Source of the DNA: Gymnogyps californianus
Taxonomy: Eukaryota; Chordata; Aves; Accipitriformes; Cathartidae
Direction: 5' to 3'
Assembly: GCF_018139145.2 (NCBI RefSeq)
Contig: NC_059471.1
Location: 205,859,494 to 205,923,493, forward strand
DNA length: 64,000 bases
Under the pieces are notes generated by a model. The model was not told the DNA's origin, did not search any database, and saw nothing but the letters and a program-made list of their open reading frames with translations. Both the position numbers and the translations under genes were made by a program. Position 1 is the stretch's first letter. The number at the start of each line of letters is the position of its first letter. Positions 11,765 to 26,454 of this stretch are shown one piece after another.

Positions 11765-14700
11765 CCAAGAAAATTCTAACTTATTTCTTTTGAAAAGGAA
11801 CATTAAATTAGCTGCTAAAATGTATCAAGAATGTAACCTGGGGAGAAGCACATGCATATAATAACCACAGCTACTGATCGGAAGAGCTAAATTTAAAATT
11901 GACCACTTTATTATTAGCTTTATAACAACTTTATCTGATAGTACTGCAGCAGCCACAGTGAAATGAAAAGAGCTGCTGGGAGACATAATGCTCAGCTGCC
12001 TCTGCACTCAGAAATAATTTCAGGACCACTTCTGGTATGTGAGAACACCGAACAGCACATTAAAATATCTCTGGTCATACTGGCATGGGAGAACCATTTA
12101 CCAGTCTTCACCTCCTACAGAAAGCTTTACCCATGTGCTGACAAACTCTGCAAAGCTGACAGGTAACCACTATCCACAGATCCTCCTTTCACTCACTGGA
12201 CTCTCTGAACTGAGGTTCAGGGGAAAAAATCAGGGTAACAAAAATTATTATTTACTAAATCTGACAAAAAGCGAAATCAAAATGTATTTCTAGGCATTCA
12301 GCACTCAAACTTGTGTTAGATAGGCCTAAATTTTCCTCTTAATGAAACGTGAGCAACAGATGTAAATCAGCTGTTTGTCACGTTTGAAAGTCAGTAATTC
12401 TACAAAGCATCATTGTAGAAGTGGTTAACTCAGGCTAAAATCTGTGCCCCTCGTTGGAAGGACTGAGCACGCTGGCTCTGAACTTGGCTTCCTCTACAGG
12501 GGCCAGCAGAGGAATGTGACACAGACACGTGTCTACAACTTTACCCAAGAATCAGATCTGTTGAGTAAGCAGGTGCCATTTTTATACAGTCAATTTTTTA
12601 GAACCCATTTTAATTCTACTGTGACCCAATGCACATGCCTAATTAAAAAGCTGTCTATTCAAAATTTTTGTGCTTAACCAGCATGTATCATGTAATTACA
12701 CCCAGGCAGATGTGGATTAGTAGAAGGAACTATTTACATTTTATTTGTATTTTGTATATAGTGGTAAAAGCTATCTAAATAGAGGCATTTAACTTTTTTG
12801 GGGAGAGGAATAAAATGCATTCCAAAAAAATCTAAAGACCTTGATTATTTGCTGATCCAGTAAACATGAAACATTGCAGATTAAAAATGTAAGTAAAGCA
12901 ATAGCAAAAGAATACTTAAACGAATGCTGCTCATAAAGTGCTAAAGAGCAGGCAAATTCTCTTCCTAGCTAGGCAGTTTTTCACTTCTTCAAGCATCTGA
13001 AAGCATAGCATGGATGTTAAAACTGCCACTTCACAAGAAAAGTAATTATTTAAAAGATGCTAAGTAATTTGGAGGCAAGACCACATAAAAAGAAAAAGGT
13101 CCAATTTTCAAGGCAGCCTTTTATTTACAAATTATGTAAGCCTGTTCTGTCTAGGTTTTGCTTGCAGGAACTACGTGCGCATCCTCAAATGCCTGGTGTG
13201 AATGAACTGCGTGACAAAATATCAGTGGATCTGAAGAGCAAGATAAAAAATGTACGCCATGTTTGCATAGCTACTTGGGATCACTTTGAAAGGTGTCACT
13301 GTGTGCAGAGGCTCATGTAGAAATGAAACTCTTTTTTTTCTTTAGAAAAAGGAGGTCAAAATTTGCAACAGATTTGCTTTTGTATGCACTACATTTTATT
13401 TCTGTATGCAGAGCATCACATTTATCTGGGTAATGGCTCCCAGGAGGAGGAAAGTAGCCCAGCCAGCCTCCCGGCAGCCTAAAGGCATAAGGGTATGGCA
13501 AAGCATGATGTAAATACCAAGCAGCCCCTATCCCTGCCTGGGAATCCTGGCAATGTGCCACCTGTCCCCAGTGGAAGACATTTTCTGCAGCATTGTCGAC
13601 CGCACACCATTGCAACTGCTAATTCTTGACATAAACTGCTGGGAAGGAAAGAGGGAGATGAATGAGGTGAGGAACTAGATGGAGCATTTACAAAGAGGCT
13701 GCCGCACAAAAACAAATGTCTTTATATGTTGAAATATATATATAACTGGGAATTTTTCATAATAGGCAGTCTTGTTTTACTTGTGAACTGAAATGGTTAA
13801 CAGAGCTTTTTTCTTTGAGTAATGCTAGCACCATAAGGACAAGCAATAACTAGTCACATACTAAATTAGTACTTAGTGAAAGTAACAGCAGTTAGTTGGA
13901 CACTTAAAAAACACATGCAAGGATAGATGAGTAGGATTAGTCTCCCTTTTTAAATCTATAGAGGTACAACATGAAAGTTCATTTTGATTTTAGAGATATT
14001 ACCGTTTCTGAGGACATTCCCTGTAACTGAAGTGGACATTACTGCCAGAACTGGGGCAGTTTTATAACTCTGTTATCTATTTACTAAGACCATGATTTTC
14101 ATCATTGTTTGATCAATACTCTGTTTTTCTTGCTACACTCACAAAGAGTGCTCATCCAAGTGCCTAACTTCAGCAGCTGACTCTCTGAGACCTGTGCAAA
14201 TCTGATTTCACTATCAGTTAGATCATTAACTTAATTTAAAGTTAAGACTAAACGCTTTGATTTGTGGATTTTTTGTGCATTCATTTCTCAGGTCCACGTT
14301 CTGCTGAGCTCAATGGAAGCTGCCAGCACTCAGCACCTCTGAAAATCAGTGTGCTTATTTCAGAGCCAAACCATGGATGTGGAGCCAAACACCAGGCACC
14401 AAATCTGAAGGTGTTGCTATGATGTATTGTTTAGCAAGTTCAATCTATTATAGTAATATGCATCCAAATGCTTCCCATGAGAAATGTTTACAATTACTGT
14501 CGCCCCAGATGCTGCTGTTAACACTATAAATTCATTCCCAAACTTTGTGCTGAAGCATCTGATTCTGGCTAAACCTCTTGTGTTCTTAATCCTGCCAATT
14601 GTAACACACCGTGTGCTCATTCACTGCTTCATCCTAGTTATTACAGCTTCTATTGTCTTGCCACACCAGAAATTCAGAATATCTACATGTGCGTTCATAC

Positions 14701-17700
14701 TTGTACATATACATAGATCTTCTAGTCTTGCTGTATCTTGAAAGCAGCCAACTGGATTTACAAGGTCAGCACCTTCCAGAGATAGAGATAGATACTTCAA
14801 AAGAAGTCTGGATCACTACAATTTAATGTTTTATGCAAAATTAAAGACAGGAAGCATTATATTTGTATCAAGCAGAATTTAAATGTATCAAAACAGTGAA
14901 ATAATTTCCAGTTAAATAAGTGGATTTTTACTCATAGTCTACTGCATATAAATACCTCAGTGCATTTAAAATGGAGTAATCTTTGATTACCAATTCTTTA
15001 ACAAATATCTCATACAAATGTATGGCTAGTATATGAGTCATTTTCTACTTAAGAGTTTTATAAAGGCTATTCAACCTTTAGGTTGATACATGCTTATCTT
15101 ATGTATTACCTTTATTTTATCTTTTTTGATAGTAAAATCATCAACATAAAAATTACTTCTACTTCAGAGAGCTTCTCACATCAATTCTATACCAAAAGAT
15201 CTACTCAATACTTTTTCAGGCATGTATAAATATATTACTTGCTTTAAAATTGTATGGCAAAGAGAAATAGTGCAGTTCCTTTTGGTTGTCTCACATTTTA
15301 CTGTATTTTTCCAGGTTAACAGAGGGTAATGTATTATCAAACTGACCTTCCTTCCAAGCAAGTATCATCTTAATATCTCTAGAGCCTCTTTCACTGCCAA
15401 GCACTCGTTTTCAAGGACAACATATTTTTATACTTTGCAAAACAATTTAACACTTTCACCACTGAATAATGTATGCTCTCTTTTCCAGCCCATTCCTGAA
15501 TGCTACACTGAATCCAAACTACAAAATTCGGCTTGCGTAATAATTTTTTTGTGAGATGAAGGAGGTAAAATCATTAACAAAAGTCCCACCAAGCTCCTTT
15601 TTTAAGGCTGCTTTATAACACACAGGGAACTCCAGCCTTATAATGGTTAGGAAAAGGTCACTTTTCACCCTTACAGCTGCATGGCTAAGAATCACATTCT
15701 CTTTTTATGAGGATTATCCAATCTCCCACTAGCTATTCTGCCTCCTTGTATGTCTCATTCACCTTGTCTATTTTCTGTTTTGGTTTGTAAGCTTTCTGAG
15801 AGAGACAAGAATTTGCAGTACTCTTGTATGGTTAATAGCACTGAGGAGTCACAATTTCCTTGTGACTTCATTTCCACTGCAGTAAATATTTGAACAATAA
15901 TAACACCACTGCAGGGTAAATACTCCACCATTTTCCAGTGCAATGCAGGGGTTCAGCTTAATGCTTGGATCCTAGCACTTGCAACAAACTAAGCTGCGTT
16001 ATGGATACATCAGTTACCGCCCAATAGTAAAATCTCACATTTTATATATAAAGGGGCACTAATCCTATGTTGTGTATGAGAACACACCATATCTTCCTCT
16101 TTAGACAATAATTTTCTGGATGTTTGAGTTTATTAATTTGTTGATTAGCTAATGAATAAAACTAAATTAAAATGGGTTATTATGAATGACTGTGATCCCG
16201 TGTCAGAGTATTTGTTCAGACTGAAAAAGCAGTCTCACAGTGTGCCTGCCATCTCCTAATGTTCTCACTGCGAATCATCCCACGGGTGGCCTGTAGTTAA
16301 AAAGCCCTTCCCAAAATGATCATTGTATCTAATTTTTCCTCAAAAGGCTACCACTTATTGTCATTTGCTTCCATACAATATTTCTATCCTGCTCCTGACA
16401 AAGTAGGTGGTACTGTTTCTCCTGAGAGTGGATTGCTTCTATGTCCATCAAAAATTGCGAGCAAGTTGTAGTCTCCCATCCAGTTGGAGATAGTAGCCAT
16501 AGTGACAGAAGGCAATTCATGGAAAATTTCTCTCAAGCATATTTTATGCATAACTTATCCTTATTTGGTAAGCCTGTGAAAATGGTGGGACATGGGACAG
16601 TCATTTCACAAACCTCCTTCTAAGAACTATCTGCTGCAAAAGAAGTGCACGAAGAAGGGTAAAAATCCAATGTGTGCAGGGATGCAGCACATTAGAGACA
16701 GGAGATAACTAAGGATGAGCAATGGATGAGCGTGTGTGCTGTGGGATACAGGAACAGAAGGAGCAGGAGGAATTTGGGATGTGAATGCCAACAGCAGAGT
16801 GCTAGAGCAAGCGGAAAGGAAACTGATGTGCGCTGGGTGCTTTGTTCTTCCTTGTCTTTAAAAATATCCTAACTGGCTGCATGTCTAAGAGCCCTGTCCT
16901 GCTTCAGCCAGGCACAAAAAGCCGAGAGTATATTGGTGAATCCTGCTCCAAAAATTAATGTTTTGAAAATGGATGGTAATTTGTATCACAACTGCTTTTG
17001 TTCTTTTTGCTTCTTATGACAGTTCAAGTATGAAATTATTAATTTTTCAGGCTTGCGTGCACACAATGCTCACATACATGCCCCGTCAGAAAGCAATTTC
17101 CAGACAAAAAAGACAGTAAGGTGACAATGGTATATATGAGTGATTTTTAGCAATACAGTGAAATGACAGAGTCGTTAATTCCAATGGGGATTACAATCAG
17201 AAGAGACTCACCTAAGGTTAAACTAAAAAACCCAAACAACCCTAGGTATAAAAATGAAAGCACGGCTCCTTGTCTATTTTAATTCTTTCCGCATTTACTA
17301 GAATCAAGAAGATACAAGTTCATGAAAAGAAACCCAAAATTGTCTTTATGAATCACTCAAACCAAATCTGAGGCTGCTGACACTAACAAGAGAGACATCA
17401 CTATAAATAATATTGTCCTACCAGCAAAGTTAAGCGTGGTTGGGCAAATGAATTCAGTGTTTGTTTGACTTAGTGTGTTTTGATTTCATGGATTTTATAA
17501 TGGATATAGCAGGGAGAATGTGTACCTGTTCATAGGACAATAAACCAATTTGTAAAATAGAACAAGCTTTTACAATAATTGAAAACAATGTAATAAATTT
17601 TGTAAATACAAAATATAATGATAATATTTTTTCTAATTTTATACTACTAAAAGTTTATATATTATGTTCCCAGTTAATAATTAGAAGAACGAATCACAGC

Positions 17701-20700
17701 ATTTTCAAACTGGCAGTCCTTTAGCTTGTCTCAGCAAGGAATCCCAAAATTGTTTAGCCTTGACAAATTTCACATATATAAAGATGAACCAATCGATCAA
17801 TATATTTAATGTCTAGTGAACCTGGAATACTGTAAACTACTACTGAAACATTGTCAAGACTGGATCTTCAGGGTTAATAAATAAGTGGAATTATAGTTAA
17901 ACACTGTGAAGAAAGAAATTCTGAAAAGTTCCATCATTTTACTTTCATTGAGAATGAAACTATCCACTCTTTTCACTGTCACTTCAACAAATATGTATAT
18001 TATTATCCTACATGAGAGGATTATTGTAACAGCACTGCTAGCATTCCCATGGCAAGGAGTATTCTGATTAACCAGGAACAGTGGAGGAGGTTTATGCAAT
18101 GAAAAAGTCTGATACCATGCTGTTAATGTCACTATAGTACAATTACTAACACTACTTCTATGAATTATTTAATATGCTAGGGATAACTAATGTGAATGCT
18201 TCTTAATGTGCTTACTTGTTATATGATAAAGATCATAAATAAAGAGGACACTAACTTTGGTATTTGCAGTGACCATATCCATTTTCTTTCTCAGACTTCA
18301 CTGTCCTCCAGGATTTATTACAATGACCTGGGGATTAAATGCTGAATACCATAAAGCGTTATTTTCACACTTATTCATATAGCTTCAGCTAGCTTCAAAA
18401 AGAATAGTGATTTAGAAGGAGAATCAGTGGTCCATCTAGTCTAAAAACTGGAGAACGTGTTTTGGATTCTGAGTCAATCATGAACTTATATAACAGCAAG
18501 CATAGACGTTTCTCTGGTGCAGTGTTGCTGATAACCATAGGTGGCACATTTTCTTCCAGCTGTGTTCACTTGGGTTTGAAGGTACAGGACAGCCTTTACT
18601 CTGATAGAGCTGAGACCATCTGCCTCTATGCCCAGCTTTAGGCTGTTGCTATCAGAAAGAGCTCCAGAGCACCGGAGATCCCTCGAAGCCAGCCTAGCAC
18701 AAGACGGCTGGGAATAGTGGAACTGATAATGTCATTTAAGTGACATAGAAATAGAGAAAAAAGCAAATACTAGCAGCAATGGAGGGAGAAACATAATGGT
18801 GTGGAGAAAATGTAGGATAAATCCCTCCAGTATCAGTGCCCACTATCCCACATGCTGGCCAAGGAAGCTGAAAGGCATTTCTGTATTTGCACAAGTCCTT
18901 GCCTGTCAGCAGATAATCTAACAAAGAGCGTGTTCCACAAACCTATTAATGACTCTGTCCTGGCATTCAAAAAATGATACCATCATTAAAATGAGTAATG
19001 TCAAAGATGAGGTTTAGATCCAATTGCAAGTCTTCTGCATGCACAGGGAAGAACTGTTTGCACATAACAGATGTGCTTCTCCTCCACTGGAGTCTAGTCA
19101 GGTTCTACTTTGGATTATGATTAAATATTTTCCCAACTTGGTTCTTACCCACTCTCTACATTTCTTCTACCGAAGGATTCTCCCCCTCCCCCAACTATGA
19201 AAAGAAGTCGAACGAGTACTTGTCTGTATGGTTATTTTCGTGTAGTTAAAGGGAACGTGCAAAAGCAAGACTGTTTAAGATGACTGATAATATATTCTTC
19301 TTTTTCACTTGCACAAACAGAATCCATTTGGGAAGGACGCTCTTGAGGCATAAAAAAGATTTTGAATACCAAAGTAAGACCCAGATGTGCTCAGATACCA
19401 ACAAGACGTGAAAGAGATTAAAAGCTGTCACCATTAAAAAAGAAATTAGTTACGTGAGCATTCTGCAATTTCCTCAAATCCCTCACTCTCCCAAATTAAA
19501 AAACAGATGCGCTGCCTAATTCAAACACAAAAATACGAGGTGTGCCTTCATCTAATGGCAAATTAATACTGTTGCATCAAATTGATTGAACTGTAAAGAG
19601 GTGAAGGAAAAAGAAATAAAAATTATACGAGCTTAACGTGATTTCTCTTTTCCAGCTAAATAAGGATTTAAAAGAACATCTAATTCCATCACTGATAGCA
19701 ATATAATAGTAAGGCTACAGTGCATGAGAAAATTAAATTACTCTGAAGGAGGTTTGATACATAGCTTGTCCCTAAAAACTGCTATTGCAAGATGCAAACA
19801 GAGGTCACAAAAAAGTCATGGTAGCCCATGTCATTTCTAAGATTTGGGAGAAGAACTTGCTGCCACTACAAAAAGAGTAAAAATCTTGCTATAGTCTGTT
19901 GAAATGGATGCAATTATACTGTACAAGGTTTTATGCATTACTCTGCTTGTCGACTGGATAGGGCTGCTTTCATAGCCACAGGAAGGCTATCAGACACTTA
20001 CTAAACACACTGACTTTCCCCTTCCAGTCTTGACTCGGAGAGGGATTGTTTCAAGTCTCTTTTATGATATCTATTATATACCCAAAAAGAAAACTTTCAA
20101 ATTTGGAAAATGATAGATTAAAGGTTATCTACATGTATTTGATTTGTTTGTATTGTGCAAACACATTTTGATACAGTCTTTATCGAGATGATTACACTTT
20201 ATATTTTATCCTTTGCTTTAAGGTCTTTATTCCAGTCCCTCCTTTTTCCTGTGCTTGGTCTGGCTCTTCCCCTCAGCTGCATTCCAGTTATGTGTGTGAG
20301 AGAGAGAGAAAGAGATGGAGGACCTGATGTTGATTTCTACAGCCAGTGTCACTCCTGCATTTAACTGGTAGAAGACCCAAATCAGGGAAAGCCTGGCTTT
20401 TTCTGTCAACCCATGATAAAGCATGTTCAACGCAGAATTCATAGTGGAAGAAAATTAGCTCCTAATTCTAACACACACGTGCCAAATGAGGCTAACATCC
20501 ACATGTGGATATATTTCTGTGTCGGAAAGTCAAAATCCATATCCCTGGGACCAGGCTGATCACTGTAAAAGTGACTGCTCCGTGGCATGGAGCCCCTCAG
20601 TGATATGTCTGTAAGAATATTTGATATGATGAAGTAATATTATAGTTCATCTACCTTCCCTAGTTCCTAGGAACAATTGCATTTTTATTCTGAAATGGAC

Positions 20701-20704
20701 TAGA

Positions 20705-20765
20705 TTTTTTTTTTATTTTTAATATATATATATGTATATATGTTCACACACGCATGCGTATATTT
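20705..20765. repeat. T-rich and TA-rich low complexity
   Basis: A T tract is followed by alternating TATATATATATG-type sequence and a short CACACACGCATGCG run. Confidence 0.85.
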
Positions 20766-23700
20766 TTACACAGAGATACATCTTCAGCACACCTACTCAC
20801 AGACATACACGTATAAAAGCACTCCATCATACACATTCAACATCTGCTATTAGTATTATAACCAATGTTATATTACTGTCCATTTAACACTTTTAGATAG
20901 ATCCAGATACCTGCACTACCTATAATATGCATACCATTTTTTTATAATGGATTATCTCTAACAGACTGTGATTAGAAAAAGCATTATATATTTGGAAGTG
21001 TGACACAGAATTGGATGACTTAGGCGAAACTCTGGCCTTTGAAAATGGTTGTACAGGACATTGCTGTAAAAAGACCTGGGGTGCTGTGTGGCCTCGGGGA
21101 GCGCTGATGCCAGTGTCACTGCTGGAGCACCAGTAATGCTGCACCACTGTATCTATGCCTATACATACACTACAAACATGCATGTTGCTTTACAAACTTT
21201 AAGCAAATTGGCATCATTAGGAGCTTTGGTAAATAGAAAGTTAAGACATAGCTGGTAAAAAGAGGTTACACAAAGAATGTGTTTTCTGATAATTTTTTTC
21301 TAGGTTGGGGTTAGCTAGAAGAAATTGCCAGTTTGTGGCAATTTTGCTGGAATAGTTAAATTAAAAAAGTCTAAAAATTAGAAACATTATGGGTTTGTTT
21401 CTTCATCGAATTTTCTTAAGCTCATATTATTTTCAATTTGAACTTTTTTTAAAAAAAAGTATTTGCCAACATTTTTGGAAAAATATTACTTCCAGTTGAC
21501 TTGAAATTACATACATTATGCTCTAGCAAAGCAGAATTCATTATTCTTGTAGCAAATGAAAAGTTTAAAATATCACAATCCTGCATTCAGAACTGAACAG
21601 GCTATCGGAAAATAGTATTTACAACACTGTACAGTTTAAAATAAAAATCCATCAGCTTGGCACCTTGGATGGAGTAGCATTTATGACATGAACAATTGTT
21701 CAAGTGCAATTCTTATTATTATCCCTATTTCCCAAAACAATACAGAACTATTCTTTAAATAAGTAGGAACTGCACTAGAAACACTTGAATCTCTTATATA
21801 AGTCAACTGCATTTCCTTTTGATGCAATCAAATTTGGCCTAAAAAATATACTCTGTCTGATATACAGAAAATAATGTGAATAAGACAGACTAAACAGACT
21901 GCCGAAAACAATCTACCAAAAAAACAGAAAGCTTTTTTGAATTCTGAGTAACGATGCTGTCATTCTGACCTGTCTGGAAAATGACCAGAGGTAAAATGAT
22001 AGCATTTTTAACTTCTCTTGTCTATGTTAGAACAACCCCCCCCCTAAAATAAAGCAACATTCTAAAATGATATAAAAAGTATGAACACGTAAATGTGGTA
22101 AATATTTTGATACCATGTGTAGCACTGCAATGCTGCATGAATTTTCATGTGGAATTTTACAGAGGAATCTACGCCCAAACCCACCTATTAATTAAACAAG
22201 GTTAAATACATGGGTGATTTCTGGTGCCAGTGATGAGGTCTGATGGGAGGCAGCGTCTGTGCTGTGGCTGGATGCCTTCCTCTCCAGTTGCCTGAGGACA
22301 ACCTGCCTGAGCCCACCAGGCTGCCTTGTGGCACGTGGACTTTTCTAGAGGTTTCAGTGGAAGAAAGTCAAGCAGGCTTCATTGAACAAGATGGGTACCG
22401 AGAGCCCTGGCTGAGGCTCTGGCCAATATCAGGGGAATAATCCTAGTAACATGCTAGTGACGGTGGTATGATTAACGCCACACTGCACATATAGCGTGTC
22501 TTTCATTCCCATACAATTGCAATGATATTTCTATTAAACTATAACCTGTGCCTCTCCCTTACAAGACATGAAAGCACTGTCAGGTTCCCGTTACTACCTC
22601 AATTTCCTCTTTTTCCAGTTTCCCACCTCTTTCTGCTGCCTGCTTTCTCTGAATTGCCCCAGCGCAAAACCACTGATTTTTCCTGTGCTGTTTCAGTCCT
22701 TCACTGCGTTACAGGCACCCCCAGTTCAGCCCTGCCAGCTTCTGCAGAGCTGATGGGTTCACAGGATTCAAAGGCATGATTTCAGGCCAATAATCATCAA
22801 CTGCTGATAGCCTTTGCTTATTGAGATGTGTTATTTTGTGTACGTACAGGTGGAATAGAAAAGATCATGAATAACAGAGCAGCAGCATAACCCAGCATGC
22901 TTCATCACTCACTGTTAGCCTATGAATAAATTCTCAAGGAACAGACCTACCAAGAAAAGAAGAGGTGTTCAATATTATCTGACTTTTCCTCAGCAGTACC
23001 ACAGGTGATGCTCAGTATGGCAAAGAATGTCTCAGTAAATACTGCGTACGATGATGATTTTAATGCAGAAGAAATTAGTTGAATACAAAGAATTTTAATT
23101 TACGTTCATTAGGAGCTAAAGAAGAAAGCAATACATCAAAGGAGTGAAAGTGCCAGTGTTTAAAAGATCTATACTCACATTACTGCTCTCAGACCTTTCT
23201 CGCAGAGCTCCTTCTCTTCTTTTCTTTAGTACCTTGTCCTCCCCTCTCCCGCCTCCTTCTACACGCACACACATGCATATAAACACCCACTCTCCAGCTA
23301 CCTCTGAGCATAAAATTACTGCCTTTTCTCCCTGCTGCCCTGCAGAAGAAAAACAAATCGTCACATCTTCAGCTCCAGCAAATCCTAGTCCAGTCAGTTT
23401 TCTCCCTGTCCTGCACCCAGCCTCTGGAGATGGCACCCTCTTCTCCCCCCCACACCTAGTCACCCCCTGAGACCAATAGTTGAGACCTGGCCAAACTCCT
23501 GAGCTCCAGTCACCAAGAATTTGTCTAGCTCCTGTACACAGTCCTCACTTATCTGGGCATGATGGAGAAGAGGCTTTTAGGGGAGCCTGGCTCTGCCGCC
23601 ACGGCACGGCTCCCCTGTGGCATCTACTGAAAGAGATGAGCAGAAGCGAGTGCTGCCTGGGCAGCTCCCTGCTGCTGGGTGCACAGAGCATACGGTAGCA

Positions 23701-26131
23701 GCATTGCATCTCGAGCTCCACCTCCATTCACTGACTCAGAATCAATATCACACTTATGTGACTGCTGGAGGGGAGAAGACTTGTGGGGTGGAGAGAGGAA
23801 AGGCTGGATGAAATTTTCCAGGGACTTCTCACTTTTCATCAGGATTAACTTCGTGCCCGCCTACTGGTTTGAAAAGTGCTCCTTACGTTATTCAGAAATT
23901 TTCATTACAGGTTTTTAAACAAACAAGCCATTTTTCAAAATGTCAGAATCATCAATTACAAAGAGGCAGTTGCATACGTGCTGGAATAAACCTTGCTCTT
24001 CTTAGAAAGGCTATGTGAACAGCTAAAGAGGGTCAGATGAGAGGTGCATCCGTGCTAATATCCTGATTCCAGCAGTAGACAGTGAAAGATGCTTTAGAAG
24101 TGAACTCATAACAAAATTGAGTGAATTAACTGAAATGTCTCTGTAACCCCCATTAGTTAAAGGTTCACAAAGCTCCTGGAATATGATTTATATGCCCGGA
24201 AATGTTTCTTCATCGCTAATGCAACTCTGGATATTTTTACTTTATGCCATGCATCAAATGGGAAACTCAGAGCACTGACAAAAAAATGATCTACATGCGA
24301 TTGAGCACAGATTTCTTTTTAATGTATACTGCACAATTGGACATGTACAGTATTCGGCCTAAATAGCTTAAGCTGAACTCCATTAGGCTTCTCTTCACTA
24401 ACATTTGTAGTAGTTACGATGGCAGTTGCTAACTGCAATAACTATTGGACTTTACAAAGTTCTAAAATTACTATTTCTCCTTTTGGATGGGGAAATTCAG
24501 GTATGGGGATGTTAACTAATTTGTTCAAGTAAAAGATTTGCTAACTGTCAAGAAAGATATTTCCCATTCTAAATATACTGCAGAAACTGTATCTTAAAAG
24601 TTATTACTTAATTTATTCTTAAATTTTCAAAGGGTTTAAAATTTGCTTTAAATTTTAGCTTTAAAATTTGTTCTCAAAGAATAGTTAAAGGCAAACGAAG
24701 AGCTGAATTTCTGAACTCTCAGATTTTAATATAGATACAAATCGTATTTGGTTGCACAAATGTGGAGGCAAAAGTGATTATGCATTCTTAATCTATTTAA
24801 TTTTTAATACAAAATGAAAAAAAAATCTGAAACTGAGCTAAATGTTTACTTTTTGTTTTGATAATTAACGGTGTAATAAAGCCCTATATGCCAAAACAAC
24901 ATTGAAAGAAAATCAAAGGTGGCATGGCTGATGATATTGAAAAGTACAGTTCTAGATTATTAATTTCGTTAGTGCAATATAAAGTTCTCACTTTCCCTGT
25001 CACCTCTTTATGTAGAAAGAAGCTCTTTCCCTCCTCCCAGATCATTCTTCCTGTTAAGAAATAAGATGTCATTATTTATTGAATGAAATAGTACATGAGA
25101 AGATGATGACTATTATTTTCAATGTGTATTTTTGTCTGTTGAAACAAATAGGCAAATCATGCGAGATAGATGTTAATTACATTTGATAGGAGAAAAGTTA
25201 TTTCTGCAACTGCAGCATTTTTGGCAGCCACTGAGTTCATTGCACACTGCTTACTCAAGTGGCAACTTGCAAAACTTACAAAAATTGTTCTAATAAATGT
25301 GAGGATTATGACAATATATTTATCATCTCCTGGCCAATGTTAAATATCCTAATAGCAGAATCTGCAGATTTTGCATGATGGAGTTCAGATCGAAGAATGA
25401 ATTTATGGGCTTCCGTGACCTGTCATACGCACTTGTTTTGTATATGACAATATGAACAGTAAAATGGGATAAAAGTGTATTAGTATGTGATAGTAGACAG
25501 AAAAAATCATTTAACATTTCTTTTGCCTTTGTATTTTGCATACTGCAATACGTATGACATAGTTTTAGCATCCTCATCTATGCTTTTGGCCTCTGTGGCC
25601 ATGTTTTCCATGGAGTCAGACCTTGAATTAATAGGAAAATGAAGCTGCACATACTTGAATAGTTCGTGTTCCAAATACTCTCTCTGCTTTTTCACCTTTA
25701 CTTTTATATTTTACCTTACCATGTTTCTTGATTTCTGTGTGATCTCGTTCTGCTAAAGACATGGCACCTTTGAGTACCAGAAGATCTCCATTTACTCTTG
25801 TTACAGAGACCTAGACTGGCGGCTTAGGTTAAACAGAGTGTGTATATCTTGTGTATACGGTTTGTGCTGCATTTGTCCATAAGAGACAGAATTGTTTATA
25901 TTATCATAGATTGTATCTGCATTATGCCCTCTCTTCCCATCAAATTGCTTCACCTTTGGTTTCTGGGTTAAATAAAAACATAACTGCAGTGAAAATCTGG
26001 TCGCAGGTGAAATGGATAAAAAGACAGTAAGTGCTGTACATGTGGAATCTGGCATGCCTGGGCACGTTCAGACCTCAGCCATCTCTAATCAAACACGTTC
26101 AACTTTCTGTAGTCAGTGCTGCAAGTGTTGC

Positions 26132-26187
26132 TCTAATGGCTTAGCCATTAGAATTAACTTACTACATATAAGCAGATCTGCTTATAT
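26132..26187. repeat. Two adjacent perfect palindromes
   Basis: The first has 10-bp arms around one base (26132-26152, arms TCTAATGGCT and AGCCATTAGA). The second is a 22-bp perfect palindrome (26166-26187, half ATATAAGCAGA). They are 13 bp apart. No repeat family was recognised. Confidence 0.9.
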
Positions 26188-26380
26188 ACTCTCTCCTGCA
26201 GAAGACTATGTGGCACACTTACATAACCCAGAACTTCACCTATTTACATGTCCAATATTTTACTGTTTCAAGTAGCAAGCACATATTATCATTCTTAGGA
26301 CTGAATAAACATACCTCAAAATATAGCATCAACAAATGTGAATTTCTTTCAAAATGAAATAAGTACCATAAACCATTGAC

Positions 26381-26454
26381 CTGGGAGCGGGGTAGGGGGG
26401 AGTGAGGGAGCGGCTGCATGGTGCTTAGCTGCTGGCTGGGGTTAAACCATGGCA
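26381..26454 (+). mobile_element. 3' fragment of avian ERV LTR
   Basis: This stretch of about 74 bp matches the 3' end of the solo LTR at 49894-50474: a G-rich run, GCGGCTGCATGGTGCTTAGC, then GGGGTTAAACCATGGCA in place of the intact terminus GGTTAAACCACGACA. Only this end is preserved, and no target duplication can be defined. Confidence 0.8.

Noticed and set aside
13313..13715. Moderately GC-rich segment with overlapping minus-strand frames
   Set aside because: No pair of splice sites with consistent phase to the MAGI2 exons was found and the peptides are low-complexity.
18414..18470. GTGGTCCATCTAGTCTAA-like stretch resembling an old sauropsid LINE 3' end
   Set aside because: The match is too short and too diverged to call; the following sequence does not continue the pattern.
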